This document shows, in pieces, positions 34,521-46,200 of a stretch of 64,000 bases of DNA. This DNA comes from Capitulum mitella (Eukaryota > Arthropoda > Thecostraca > Pollicipedomorpha > Pollicipedidae), in the NCBI GenBank assembly GCA_030062745.1, contig CP099854.1, positions 9,946,014 through 10,010,013 on the forward strand, in the 5' to 3' direction. Made by a program: the position numbers and the translations under genes. Position 1 is the stretch's first letter. Each line of letters starts with the position of its first letter. The notes below the pieces were generated by a model. That model was not told where the DNA came from. It saw nothing but the letters and a program-made list of their open reading frames with translations, and did no database searches.

Positions 34521-36364
34521 ATCTGTGTGTGTGTCAATATGGGCAGTGAAGTGGACCCTGGTAAAGCGGATTTGTCATTCCGCGCAAATCAGGAACGAGC
34601 CGGTCCACGGCCAGCGGTTCCGATCTGAGTTGCAATATTTATTGCAAATCACATCATTGTCAGACTGAACAGCGGATGGCACACTTTGAGTGAATAAGCG
34701 CAGCATAGGCAGCAAAGTGGACCGCTATCCAACAACTGTCAATTATCACACCATCCGATGCGGACTGTCGACTGCTTCAATACATCCTTTCGTATTGCCA
34801 ATGCCTATTAACAGCCCTTTCAGGCTTTCCGCGACGAAGACTATCCGTCATTGAGTTGTACCACTGGCAGGGCCTATTTTAACATGTTAACTGGGGGGGG
34901 GGGCAAATGCCCCTCAGTCGGACACTTTGCCCCCCCCCCCAGTCAAGAGCCTTTGCCCATGCAAAGAAAAAAAAAACAGCCAAGTGTACTAGCGTAACCA
35001 GGAGAGTATTCCATAAAGCGCTGCGCACGAGAGTCTCGCGAAGCAGCATCTTGTCAACGAAGGGTATGTTGAATCATTGAGTAACGCGGGAGCGCACTTA
35101 GAAGTATCACTTCATAATACGTATTGCAGGCACACCTAATGACCGCTGGTGAGCGTGTTTCGTAATTAGTACGCCGGCACCCGATGCCGCGATTGTCTGG
35201 TGGGCGGCCAAGGCGTTTCATTGCATCGTAAGCACGTTAAAAATGATGACCCTCTCTGACGTGTTCAAGCGCAAGAAAACTGAAGGGTGAGCTGGTGGGC
35301 AGGGCGGTTTCGCTGTGGTGAGATAATGTTATATGAATGCGGTAACAGTCCAGCAGTGCTTTAGTCATCATCAGTCATCCTGATCCGAAATCCCTGCTAA
35401 AATCCCATTACCTTATTGATAGATCTTCAATGAACTAGGCGGTTAAACCCGAGTTTTACGTGAGGAAAACAGAAAATTAATCAGTCATGTATTAAAACCG
35501 TCACTCTTGTGCTCCCTGTGCATGGGTTTGTGCATCCCATGAGCATGCTTCATCTGCTTCACGAACATGGCATGGCCCAGACTGCAGATAATGACGAATG
35601 TTGATATCTCAGCGAGGCGGGGCTAAGGCGAATATTTCAGTCTGAGGTGGCTTTTTTATTTTGGGGCCGATAATCTGGAAATGGAGCAATTTGTTCTGCC
35701 TGTGTTGGGACAGCTGTTGCACTTTTGGGCAGTGTTGAAAAACATATGGCCAAAATTCGTTGAGAAACTGTATTTTGGGAATAGGTTAGATCAATAGAAA
35801 CTATCCCGGACAGGCAACCTACTGCCTCATTTAGGGAAGAATCGAAGCTGCCGCAACGTCTCATCAATACTCTGGCCATCGTTGGCAGACTGTGACTTAT
35901 ATATTTGAAGTACCACACCTTGCTATGCCACGGTAACCCACGGTGCCGGTCTGGCAATTTCCCGCGCGTTCTTAGACGTCAGGATATTTAAGGACCACCT
36001 GCATCAATGCAGAAAGTACCTTTCATGACGGAAGTCTGTACCACTATGGCTGCACCACGAGAAAAAAATCGAACTTTGGTTGATCGGTGCTCAGAACTTC
36101 CTTGCGGGAGAAGTGCTGCAGCAATATTTCCAGTCCACCGTGTGGATAGGCTTACCCAGAAGGAGGTCAAAACACAGGTCGTCCGCGAAATGATGAAGGT
36201 GTGAAACGAAGCCCGTATCTCACTGCATCGTAGCGGAACGTGATAAAGAAGCTCAACAGGGAAGCTTGACCAGTACCGAGCTGTCATCAAAGGCGAATGC
36301 TGGAGGTCAACCCCGGAAGCTGACAAGAAGATGGAGTTAGGGACAACCTCAAAAACCTTTTTGA
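34521..36364. other. No gene seen; one G-run/C-run inverted repeat
   Basis: Non-coding DNA. At 34,887-34,943 a TTAA is followed by CTGGGGGGGGGGG...AAA and later the inverse run, resembling the end palindromes of the TTAA families without their interior. Open frames before the gap (35,988-36,350) are unassigned. Confidence 0.4.
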
Positions 36365-36864
36365 NNNNNNNNNNNNNNNNNNNNNNNNNNNNNNNNNNNN
36401 NNNNNNNNNNNNNNNNNNNNNNNNNNNNNNNNNNNNNNNNNNNNNNNNNNNNNNNNNNNNNNNNNNNNNNNNNNNNNNNNNNNNNNNNNNNNNNNNNNNN
36501 NNNNNNNNNNNNNNNNNNNNNNNNNNNNNNNNNNNNNNNNNNNNNNNNNNNNNNNNNNNNNNNNNNNNNNNNNNNNNNNNNNNNNNNNNNNNNNNNNNNN
36601 NNNNNNNNNNNNNNNNNNNNNNNNNNNNNNNNNNNNNNNNNNNNNNNNNNNNNNNNNNNNNNNNNNNNNNNNNNNNNNNNNNNNNNNNNNNNNNNNNNNN
36701 NNNNNNNNNNNNNNNNNNNNNNNNNNNNNNNNNNNNNNNNNNNNNNNNNNNNNNNNNNNNNNNNNNNNNNNNNNNNNNNNNNNNNNNNNNNNNNNNNNNN
36801 NNNNNNNNNNNNNNNNNNNNNNNNNNNNNNNNNNNNNNNNNNNNNNNNNNNNNNNNNNNNNNNN
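36365..36864. other. Assembly gap, 500 N
   Basis: Exactly 500 undetermined bases; the round size suggests a placeholder. Frames reported across it are meaningless. Confidence 1.
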
Positions 36865-37039
36865 CCCCTGGCGGCCAAGCAGGCCCTCCTGGGGCCGAAT
36901 GCCCCAGTTCTTTGGATAGTGTGAGGTGCCCGCAGAGCGTCTTACGCGGTTCGAAACAGACAATTCAAGCAAACAATAAGAAGCAAGAAGAAGAATAAGA
37001 GGCTTGCAGACAACGTTGCCTGGTGCGGAGGCATTCACC

Positions 37040-37196
37040 GTCGGCGCAGTGACAGTCCTGCACCCGTCTGCGACGCGCCCTGACAACACGGCCGCACGAT
37101 TTGTACATGGCCGATGGCCAGCTCGACCAGCGTGATGACGGCCATAGCGCCCATCCGCAGGTCGCTCAGGCTGGAGATGGCGATGTAAAGCATCCC
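37040..37196 (-). CDS. Possible exon of an unrecognised gene
   Basis: Following an acceptor-like TATTCCCAG (minus strand, near 37,197-37,205), one register reads MLYIAISSLSDLRMGAMAVI and continues TLVELAIGHV. This looks protein-like and hydrophobic. The reading phase does not match the donor at 37,475, so it is not proven to belong with that exon. Weak call. Confidence 0.25.
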
Positions 37197-37475
37197 TGGG
37201 AATACACACCGGTCAAACGGACCGCCTGTGACGACCGCCAAAAGGAGAGCGCCGCGCTCTGTGGCGGCGGTCGGTCGGCGATCGGCCGACAAATGGAGGG
37301 CAATTGCCGCCCGACTGATTATCTTTCACAGGAGCGACAGCGTCCTGCGTCCAACGCACTAGCAACCCGCGCACTGCACGCAATGCACGCCGATGATAAC
37401 ATAAAAAGGGATGACGAAAACGCGCGCCAAGACCGGCAGCCGGGTGGCGCGTACATTCGCGCGCGTACGTCAAAC

Positions 37476-37760
37476 TTACTCCTTAAACCTGACGGCCAGC
37501 TCTCTGGACAGCGCGGTGGGCGGCTCCGGCCAGGTGTGGCGCTCGAAGTAGCGCCGGCAGACGTCTTCGATGGCGACCCGCTCCTCCAGGTCGAGCAGAA
37601 GGCGCGGGTCGTGCGGCTCGGCCTGCTCCTCGTCCAGTCCTCCGTTGCCGCCGCCGCCGCCACCTCCGTCGGTACGGCTCGTGCGGGCCGCCGAGCCGTG
37701 CTCGCCCGGAACAAAGTGCTGTTCGGCCAGACGCGCGGCCCCCCGGCAGCACACCCGCGC
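37476..37760 (-). CDS. Possible internal exon of an unrecognised gene
   Basis: The minus-strand frame ends ERVAIEDVCRRYFERH...LSRELAVRFK and meets a strong donor, GTAAGT, near 37,470-37,475. The sequence is charged and protein-like with a Gly-run (eight Gly) midway. The acceptor side is uncertain. It lies downstream of the five-exon gene and may be part of another transcript form or a neighbouring gene. Confidence 0.3.
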   Translation of the reverse strand, partial: ARVCCRGAARLAEQHFVPGEHGSAARTSRTDGGGGGGGNGGLDEEQAEPHDPRLLLDLEERVAIEDVCRRYFERHTWPEPPTALSRELAVRFKE

Positions 37761-37951
37761 GCGGACACCGAGCTCAGTACAGGTTCTGTGCACGGCGTTT
37801 CACTGACCACCGCCAACTCAGAATGTCCAACGCAATAACCTGACGGAGACCAGACGATTCCGATCGCTTATCGGAGCTTGACGTTCGCTCGTCACTTACC
37901 GGATTTGTGTTTTGTCCCTAGACCGAAACGACCCTCCGTCTATATTGGGAA

Positions 37952-39354
37952 CTAGCGCGTGGCGGACGCCGACCGCAGCGTCCACGCCGACTGGACGACG
38001 CGACTGCAGAAGTGCTGCAGGTCTTTCATCAGCCGGAGGCTGTTGAACGGCTAAGCCCTCAGCACGTTCGCAGTCGCGCCGAACACCTGTCGGCAGAAAC
38101 ACGACGTCTCGGAAAACGGTCGCGGTCCGGCGCACAGCACAGTCACGCGTACAGGGGTGCGCACCCTGACGGTCCGAGGCGCACGGAATCCAAGCACGGC
38201 AACCTGCGTCACGCGGACACTACCGCTGTTCACACGGGCACATCCAATGCGGAGTCGCGCGGACAGTTCTCGTCGTCGGCCGATTGTCGTGCCGTGCGAA
38301 AAATTGAATGCAACTGTACTTCCCCGCTGCCGCGGCGGTCGACTCACCGCTGCGGTAGACGTCCGATTACAAACGATGTGGCACCAGTCGTCGTCGCCGC
38401 CGGGGACGTCGGCCAGCTGCTGCTGCTGGTACTGAAAACAGAGGCGCCTTTCAGCACGAGGTGCCGCGCGCGGAATGCGTAACGACTCGTCTCGCGCGCG
38501 CGCGCGGACACTGCCGGCCGTCTGTCCGCAAATGGGCTGGTTCGAGTGCAGAGGCTCGACGGCATCTTTTCGTCACGCGGCCAGTCATCTGTGCCAAAAG
38601 CTTGTCGCCAAGCGCGAGACCATTACCACCGCCGACAGGTGTGCGTGCAGCCCACCGTGCCGGTATGCCGGAACAGGTCGTTGTCGGCGCTGTCCAGCCG
38701 CAGCGACGCCGCGAGGACGCGTTCAGGCAGCAGCTCACCGGGCAACTGCGCCTCGTCCTCCAGCTCCTGTGCACGGCGCCCGATCTGAATCGATTCCTGC
38801 GAACACGCGCCGGTCGTCAGCCGCCTCTTCACGGACGACCAAATAGCTCACGGAGCAGCTGCGCGAGGCACGGCACAAGAGGCACTGTGGCACGTGCGTG
38901 TCGGCACGTGCCATCGGAACAAATGCGACGCAAAACTATTGGCGATTCGTAGACAACAGGAGGAGCCAAAACGGCAGTAGACGTGCTCTCTCACGTTGAT
39001 GCGATCGATGGCTTCCTCGAGCACAGGAGAGGAGAGTCGCCTGGCCGCTGACTCAGTCATGGCTCGCAGGCACTGCAGCGCACGTGAAGATTGGCGCGTC
39101 ACAGTTCACAGTCACCTTCCGCGGGGCCACCTGACTGCTGAGGTCTCACACGGCCACAGAAGGTATCCATCTCTGCATGGGAATCTACACAAGAGGCACG
39201 AGTAACATCACAGTGCCACAGCCAACCGCGTTTCCGACAATCAGATTACCGTAGAGCTCAGAAATTTTGGAAAGAAATGGTCGTCTGCACACAGCCACGC
39301 ATCCATAATTCCAATGATTTCACACGCGGCGCAGCGGCCATTGTCCGACACGCT
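37952..39354 (-). CDS. Unrecognised gene, five phase-0 exons (3' part)
   Basis: Minus-strand exons at 39,354-39,250, 39,072-38,995, 38,796-38,656, 38,431-38,348 and 38,050-37,952. Lengths 105, 78, 141, 84 and 99 are all multiples of three. Each internal boundary has an AG acceptor and a GT donor (GTAATC, GTGAGA, GTGGGC, GTGAGT), and the last exon ends in TAG. Products in order include CEIIGIMDAWLCADDHFF, TESAARRLSSPVLEEAIDRI, ERVLAASLRLDSADNDLF, QLADVPGGDDDWCHIVCNRT and NSLRLMKDLQHFCSRVVQSA. The 168 residues look like an alpha-helical, soluble segment. I do not recognise the family. The 5' part is not found; it may lie further upstream or be interrupted by the LINE at 39.7 kb. Exons were chosen by eye from splice sites and coding character. 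Confidence 0.5.
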
Positions 39355-39738
39355 CTGCCGGTGGTGGACGTTTCGGGCGGATAATTTCAGCAACGCGCTC
39401 ACCTGTCACTTTGTCTTACCAAGGTAGGCGACAACTCCTGCTGACGTCGGAACAGTTTTAGCGCCAGACAACAGGAGGAGCTGGACGTGTTTACGCCAAA
39501 CAAACACAGGTGGCCGGCCGGGTCCGGCGAGAGGTGCCGGACCGCCGGCGCGGGCCGGTCGGACCGGCCGGCTGGGGCTTCGTCACCCCGCGCACAGGGC
39601 GCTGCACGACCGGCGGTAACAACGTCTCTCTACGCTACGGTTGATTCGACGATGATCATTGAGTTTTATACAGCGCTTCGGCGACTGCGGTCATTTCGCG
39701 CTAGTCACATGGCCTACCCAATGAAGAAGGTGATATAG

Positions 39739-41591
39739 TTGGTTGGTTATTGGGGCTTAGGGGCGCACCGACTGCAGGGTCATTCGACGCCCATAACTTC
39801 TTTAAGTAGCTCCATTAACAAGAGTCACGACGATTAACATAAGCCGACGGCGTAATATAGCGCAATTATGTCAAGACAAAAGTTGCCTACAACAGCGTAC
39901 ACAAAATAAAACACATGTGACTAGTAGGGTGAAAACACCGCAGAAAAACCGACATCCAATAAAAACCGGAACAACTGTCCCGTCTCTATAAAACGAGACT
40001 CATCACCCAGCAAATCCAGCAAAGTGCGACGTGTCGCACTGTGCCCAAAGTGCCGCAAACGCTCTGAAATCAAACCATTGCATGTGATCAGCACGTGGTG
40101 CACAGTGTCACTGCAGCGGGGGCACATCCCTCTCTCTTCGCCCTTCAACAGATGGTCATGCGTTACGTGTGTGGCCTAGGCGCAAACGGCAGACAATAAC
40201 CTCCTCTCGCCAGTTTTCGCGTGAACTTGAGGCCCAAGTTCCTAGGCGGGGTTTAATACTTTTAAGCTTATTCGGAACGAGCGCATCCCACTCACGCCGC
40301 CACAAGTCATACATATACGACGAAAACACACGATAAAAGTCCCTAGCAGGCAATGACATTCGTCGCGTCACACACATGCGTGACGCACGCTTCGCGGCTG
40401 CATCGGCTCGTTCGTTGCCAGATATCCCCACGTGGCTTGGGATCCAGCAGAACGTCACTCTCTTTCCATGTCGATCTAACGCTGTCAGTCGTCTTAAAAT
40501 ATCCTGTATAAGGGGATGACGTGGATAGAAACACTTCAGCGCTAAAAGGCTGCTCAGCGAGTCTGTAAAAAGTACGTAAAAACCAACGTCGCTTGTCTCA
40601 ATAAAACACAGCGCCTTGCCAATAGCAACGAGTTCCGACGTATAAACCGATGCATGGGGTGGCAAAGTAAATGACCGAGTGTCAGGGCCACACACAAAAG
40701 CACAGCCCACACCAGCCTCCCATCGGTGAAAGGAGTGATATGGCCATCGTAGGATGCCATGTGCTCCAGTGCTCTGCACCGTAACTCCTCCGGCGCCACG
40801 TCGCGTTTCCGGTTCTCAGCCAAAGACACGTCGACCACAGGCGACACCAGTTCCCAGGGAAGTATGTCTAGATCGTAAGAACGTGCCACGGACCTCAGTC
40901 GCACACCGCTCTCAATTAACAGGTCATGGACTCTCACACAGAAAGGAGTGGCTTCCAGAGATCGTCCGGTGCGAAACAGGGCTATTGTGCTGGGAGAAAA
41001 CACCGCCTCATATGTCGGGTGGTCGGGGAACTGAGCTAACTTGCATGCATACCGCAGCCCGAGCACCTTCCGTCGCAAAGCCAGAGGTGGCTCGTTAGCT
41101 TCCACCAAGATACTAGCGGTGGGAGACGTTCTGAAGGCACCCGTAGCAATGCGCAAGGCAGAGTTGTGCACTGTGTCCAGCGTACGCTTGCTGGAGTCGC
41201 GTGCAGAGTCATACACAAAACAAGCATAGTCCATCTTAGAGCGAATCAGGGATCTGTATAGACAGAGCAACGTCACTCTGTCCGCACCGTACGATATACC
41301 TGCGACACACTTTAAAACGTTCAGTGATTTAAAGCGCTTCTCACGCAGCGATTTAAAATGTTCCCTGTACGTCAATCGCTTGTCAAACTGCAGTCCAAGA
41401 AACCTCACTACTGGCTCCGACAGAATCAGTTTCCCGTACAGTTGCACAGATAACGCGGGACGGCCACTTCGAGAGCGGTAAAAGTGGCACGCAACTGTTT
41501 TTGACGTCGAAAAACGGAAGCCATTTGCCAGGTTCCACTTCTCCAAGCGACCGACAGCCAACTGCAACTGTCTCTCCACCGAGATAGCCAA
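39739..41591 (-). mobile_element. RNase H-type non-LTR retrotransposon, 5'-truncated
   Basis: Reading leftward: the C-terminal part of a reverse transcriptase (41,591-40,800: QLAVGRLEKWNLANGFRF, FLGLQFDKRLTYREHFKSL, YRSLIRSKMDYACFVYDSA), then an RNase H domain in shifted frame (40,779-40,156: YTSELVAIGKAL, FTDSLSSL, FCWIPSHVGISGNERAD), then a CxxC...H...C zinc-knuckle tail (40,148-39,921: CPRCSDTVHHVLITC). The 3' end is the block at 39,736-39,790 with an (AACC)n tail. RNase H after RT and the tail type suggest an I/R1-group or related LINE. At least two frame breaks make it non-autonomous. Similarity ends sharply at ~41,591. Confidence 0.85.
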
Positions 41592-42570
41592 TCAGGAGTT
41601 GTGACACTGCAAACATACGACCGCAGGACTGGATAGCAGGATAGGATAGGGCAGGATATGACAGCACAGGATAGCACCGACCTAAGCACTCAAGAGAAAG
41701 GTTTACCTGCTCCACCTGGTAACTCCAGCAAAAATGGAAGTGTTTCTGGAATTGTGTCGCGAGAGGGCTGTACAAACATCGAACATTGGAGCAGCTCTTT
41801 AATTTCGCGACAGGATCGACCATTTTAAGACCACCATGGGAGGAACGCCCTTTCAAGCTCTTCTGCGGCATGCCGGTTTTGACGATCTGGGAACCAGAGA
41901 CACGAGGAAGAAGTGTGACAAGTTCGCACCAATCCAAGTCATGTTCAATGCGAGTTCGACAACAGCCTGAAGAAATGCTGTTGTCCTGGGCCGTGTGTGG
42001 CTGGATATCACTCTGCTAACGTTCAGAGGAAATGCTCTTTTCGCCTGTGCATGCCAAGCAAACCTGGGAAGTACAGAATAATCTTCAGATTCGTCGCATA
42101 TGTAAACCCCAGATATTTCTGGAAATTGTGGCCCTAACGTGATAACCCAAAACTATGACCACCCTCATTCGGGAGTCGTCCTCAATACGATGCCCGACCT
42201 GGCATAAAACCTAGTCCGAAAAGCGGAAGGCTAGGGCAGAAAATTAATCATGGACAAATACGACAAACACAAGAACGTAACAAAAATCCACATCTGTACC
42301 TTTCACGGCAGAGACGAAGACAGACAAGCTGACGGTCACTGGCACGATGAACGCCAACGAAATTCTCCGGCCATACGAACTCACAGAACTTACAGTTCGT
42401 GGCAGGGAGCTAAACACGACATTTGTTTGACTTCCGAAACGGTGTCATGCTGGTGTTCCACACTGTGTCCGTAATCGTTTTACTCGTTTTTATGATAGAC
42501 TGTCTGCACTTAAACACTTCTGTCTGCGGAGCAACCGAGGCATCTGCAGAAGACAAGCTATCGCAAAAGT
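41592..42570. other. No gene seen
   Basis: Non-coding DNA. An AGGATA-rich short repeat lies at about 41,628-41,682. Confidence 0.4.
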
Positions 42571-42579
42571 GTGCTCATC

Positions 42580-42885
42580 GACCCTGGAGCCGCAGCCAGC
42601 CGACCTGGAGCCGCGGAGAGCCGGCCTGGAGCCGCGGCCCGCCGGCCCGCCGCAGCCTGTCGGCCCGCCTCAGTCCGCGGTGTAGCCCGCCGGCCTGGAG
42701 CCGAGACCCACCGGCCTGCCGCAGCCCGCCGGCCCGCCGGCCCGCCGCAGCCTGTCCGCCTTCCTCAGTCCGCGGTGTGGCCCGCCGGCCTGGAGCCGAG
42801 ACCCGCCGGCCTGGAGCCAAGACCCGCCGGCCCGCCGCAGCCAGCCGGCCCGGAGCCGACGGCCGCCGGCCCGCCGCAACAGTCG
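42580..42885. repeat. GC-rich minisatellite (GCCGGCCTGGAGCCG)
   Basis: Imperfect units of CCGCCGGCCTGGAGCCG and CCGGCCCGCCGCAGCC, some 15-20 copies. It gives long Arg/Pro/Ala/Gly-rich open frames on both strands that I regard as spurious. Confidence 0.85.
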
Positions 42886-44057
42886 TCAAGAAATGTCAGC
42901 AAAGACCTAAGAAAATCTTTTACGTTTGGCAGACACACCGTACTTTTCTTTAAGCTCTCGTATGCGTGAAAAACAATGCATGCAGTGTTGCTGTCATCAT
43001 CTCTTAGTCGGTCTCCGTTTGTGAAATGAACTACCAAGTATGCGAGAACCACAGCTCAAGTCACACGAAAAACAGACCATTGTCGTATCACTGGTGATGA
43101 CGTCAATGACTGTCTGTCGCCGGCAGCCACCAGCGGGAATCGTGATATTCCCCACCGGTCCGGTGGTGGCGGTCGAGGAGGCGACCGGCATCAGGATCCT
43201 AAGTAGTGTTGGTGGTACCCAGAGGTGACATAACATCCTATCGAAGCCATATAAAAAGCAGGCCCAGAAAAGGCTTCATGAACCACAGACGGCAAAAAAC
43301 GTATTGTCATTATCGACATAGGTGGGCACTGGTCCGTTACTCCGTTACTCCGTTACTAACGAAGTTACTTTTTTGAGTAACGGAGTAACGGACCCGTTAC
43401 TTTTATTTTACTATACTTTTTACTACTTTTGACTGGGTAACGGAAGTTACTTTTGTGGTCCGTTACTCCGTTATTTTTTGGTCCGTTACTCCGTCACTCC
43501 GTTACTCCGTTACTTTTTAAACTCCTTACAGACACCGCCCGGCTTTATTTGCATCGGCACACGCCATTGGCTACTTGAATAGCCAACACCCAATAGCGTG
43601 CGGCGATACAAGCGCGGCTAGGCTCGCACTCAGCTGTCAATCGCGGAGTAGACTTGTTGACAATATTCGTCAGCTGATAAACGTTGACGGCAAGCTGGCG
43701 GCAATGGTTCAGTATAAAGGCCAGCTGACTTTGGTCTCTTTTGGGACAAAAGTATTGAATTATGCGTAAGTTTGATATGAATTAAAATTATAAATTAACC
43801 AGTCGTCATTTTTCAGGCTAAAAGATATCAAAGTTATTGTCGTTTATAATGGAACAGCCAGCTGACGGCAGTTTTCAATGTTGTCTCAAGTCAGTCACGG
43901 ATTGCTTACCACCGCCACACGGTTCCCCGCCAAGATCACTCAAGGCTGTTGAGCACATGATTACTGCCGCCATGGCCTTGGATCTGTGATGTCCATGGGG
44001 CGATGGAGTGGTGATTGATTCTTGACTGGCCTGAAATTTTAACTACCTGACACTAAA

Positions 44058-44333
44058 ATGTCCCATCAAGGCGTCTTTACGCCGCCAGTGGAGGTCGGAA
44101 ACCTTGACTCCGAGTCCGACAGTGCCTCAGCTTCGGAGGAAGAGGACGAGCCCGGTCTGGGTCACCCATGGCCACATCTAGAAACGTACTTTGAGTTTAA
44201 GCAGGAGGGGAAAAACGTCATTTTTACGTATGTCCTGTGCCGACCGAAAGAGGTTATAATCAAGGGTCACAAGAGTAGCCTTTCAAACCTAAAGGCACAT
44301 ACCAAGAGGAAGCATTATTTACGGCATTTACAG
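44058..44333 (+). CDS. BED zinc-finger exon of a hAT transposase
   Basis: A 92-codon exon from ATG to a canonical donor (CAG|GTGAGA at 44,334). After an acidic Ser/Glu-rich leader comes the DNA-binding BED finger: PWPHLETYFEF, then VLCRP and HTKRKH. The position of the first zinc-binding cysteine holds Tyr (TYVLC rather than CxxC), so zinc binding may be lost. The catalytic exons were not found downstream. It could be a transposase relic or a domesticated first exon; the former is more likely given the transposon ends around it. Confidence 0.65.
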
Positions 44334-45810
44334 GTGAGAACAGAATGTGCACAATAAGTTGTGAGTAGTGAAGCATAATTATGAAGCTTGTCGACTATTG
44401 CTTGGATTATTTGCCTTAACCATATTCTCTGCAGGCAGTGAGATTCACATTACCCTGGGGGGGGGGGGCGATCTGCGGTAATCTACCTTTCGGCCGACGC
44501 TTACGCGTAATTTTTGGAGACGCGGAAGTGGCAACACAAGTTGTGTGAACAATTTAGCCCATTCAGGTATTTTTCTAAGCACTGGCCCCTACTGGATGTG
44601 TAAACTGACTTGGTTAGGTAACTCTTGAATTTTGATTCAGTTGACACATGTTTGCCTTCAGCCGATACGAGCTAACCAAACCAAAAAACAGGCAAATTGA
44701 ACCTAACAAAAAATTAGTTTTACATGCCCATCGAGGGCAATCCCTGCAACCATACAGTAGGTGTTAGGTTAGGTTAGGCTAAATCATTTTTAACTTGGAG
44801 GACAGGCTGCATTGTCCATGCGATTCGAGTTACCACTTCTGCGTTCCCGAAAAAAAAATATCAACTGACCGAAACACCTTTCGGCTGACACATTATTTTT
44901 TTGTAGACGCAGAAGTGAGGACCCAAACTCAAACATGATATGAGCCGTTGCCACTTTTGCACCTTCGAAAAATATGCATTGGCCGAAAGGTGAAGATTAC
45001 CAATTCTGCCCCCTCCCCTCCCCGCCTTTCCAGAGATCTCGAGATGCATTCGTCCAATGTTAATGGGATGTATGCCATTTGATATGTTTCAACGAGATCT
45101 CCAATTCCGGACCCCAAAAACTCAAAAATTTCGAAAATAGGGCGTGGGGGCAAACAAACTCCAAAATTTGGGGATTTTTAAAAGGTCACTGCGGCCGTGT
45201 TTACCAACCAATTTTCATGGGAATAACACGGTTCAGCTTGGAATGTCCAAGTCTTTTATATACCGAAAGGTGAAATTTAAAATAGAAAACCATAGGCAGT
45301 TCCAGGGAGGGCAAGAAGGGTGATTTTTGAAATAAGAAATTTCCTTTGTTTTTGTTTGTTTTGGGTGATATAAACATCAGATGTACAACTAGCAAGCCAG
45401 TTTAAGTTATATGTAGCGCAGAGGTGGATCCAGGTAAACAAAATTGGGAGGGCACCATATGCACAATAGTGTGCTCCCCCATTTTTTCAGTACCTGGGTG
45501 TGCGTTTGCCTGAAAATGTGTGTGCATACGCATTGTTTAGGATGTGTATGACTATATAAATGAGTCAGTGATCTTTATTTCTACTCAGAATGTCACGATA
45601 GTGAACCGCACAACTTTACAGCTTCACGCACAGCACATTACCGCCGAAAACGGGGGCTTGGAACCGCCTCTACGGGACCGATTTTTTTTTAATGTTGACA
45701 AAACACGTGTGTATTAATTCCATGAAATGCCAGAAAATCTTGTGGCGCGGCGGCAAACAGTGTGGGGGCGACAAGCAAAAAGACACGGGTAGCAGAATCT
45801 GCCCCCCACA

Positions 45811-45824
45811 GGGAATAGGGTTAA
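45811..45824. mobile_element. Truncated family A end inside the hAT element
   Basis: GGGAATAGGGTTAA preceded by AAGCAAAAAGACACGGG and a C-run mirrors the terminal region of the family A elements. The other end was not found within 1.3 kb. Confidence 0.5.
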
Positions 45825-45835
45825 ATGAAATGTTT

Positions 45836-46200
45836 TTAACCCGTCTCCGGCCGGGCTCAGAATGCCCTTTGCCCGGCCGGAGGGGGAGCGCGGATTTCCG
45901 CACCTCCCAGGATGTCGGCTCCCATATATCGCACGGAAAAAAGGAAAACACCGGCGGAAAGGTTTTGTCAAACCGAGACGAAAACATTCAAGAGTTTTGA
46001 CCTCAGGTCAATTTTGAGGCCACCAGACGCCATGGTAGCTCAAAACACGTCCTTGGAATTAGGTAAATAGACACAATACCTTGTCCCTGAAAAGCTGAAC
46101 TTAAGCAACATATACTGAACCGTAAGACAATAGCGAGTTCATTGATATCAATTTTGGCCTTTCACAGGGGTCAGGTCAGGTCACGTCATCGTTCCAAAAA
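45836..46200. mobile_element. Partial TTAA-type element, family C
   Basis: Starts TTAACCCGTCTCCGGCCGGG, followed by a palindromic CCGGCC...GGCCGG region. It contains TTTTGACCTCAGGTCA near 45,997 and AGGTCAGGTCACGTCA near 46,170, like family B. No right end was found. It lies 11 bases after the family A end fragment. Confidence 0.45.

Noticed and set aside
35988-37209. Frames of 197-296 residues spanning the N run
   Set aside because: Most of the length is undetermined sequence; only the flanks were considered. A short FADDL-like word near 36,170-36,190 (-) was seen but lacks the neighbouring reverse-transcriptase blocks.
42423-42969. Long Arg/Pro/Gly-rich open frames on both strands
   Set aside because: They are produced by a GC-rich minisatellite that lacks stops in most frames.
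44763-44779. GGTTAGGTTAGG, resembling the arthropod telomere repeat TTAGG
   Set aside because: Only three units in otherwise unrelated DNA, too short to call an interstitial telomere.
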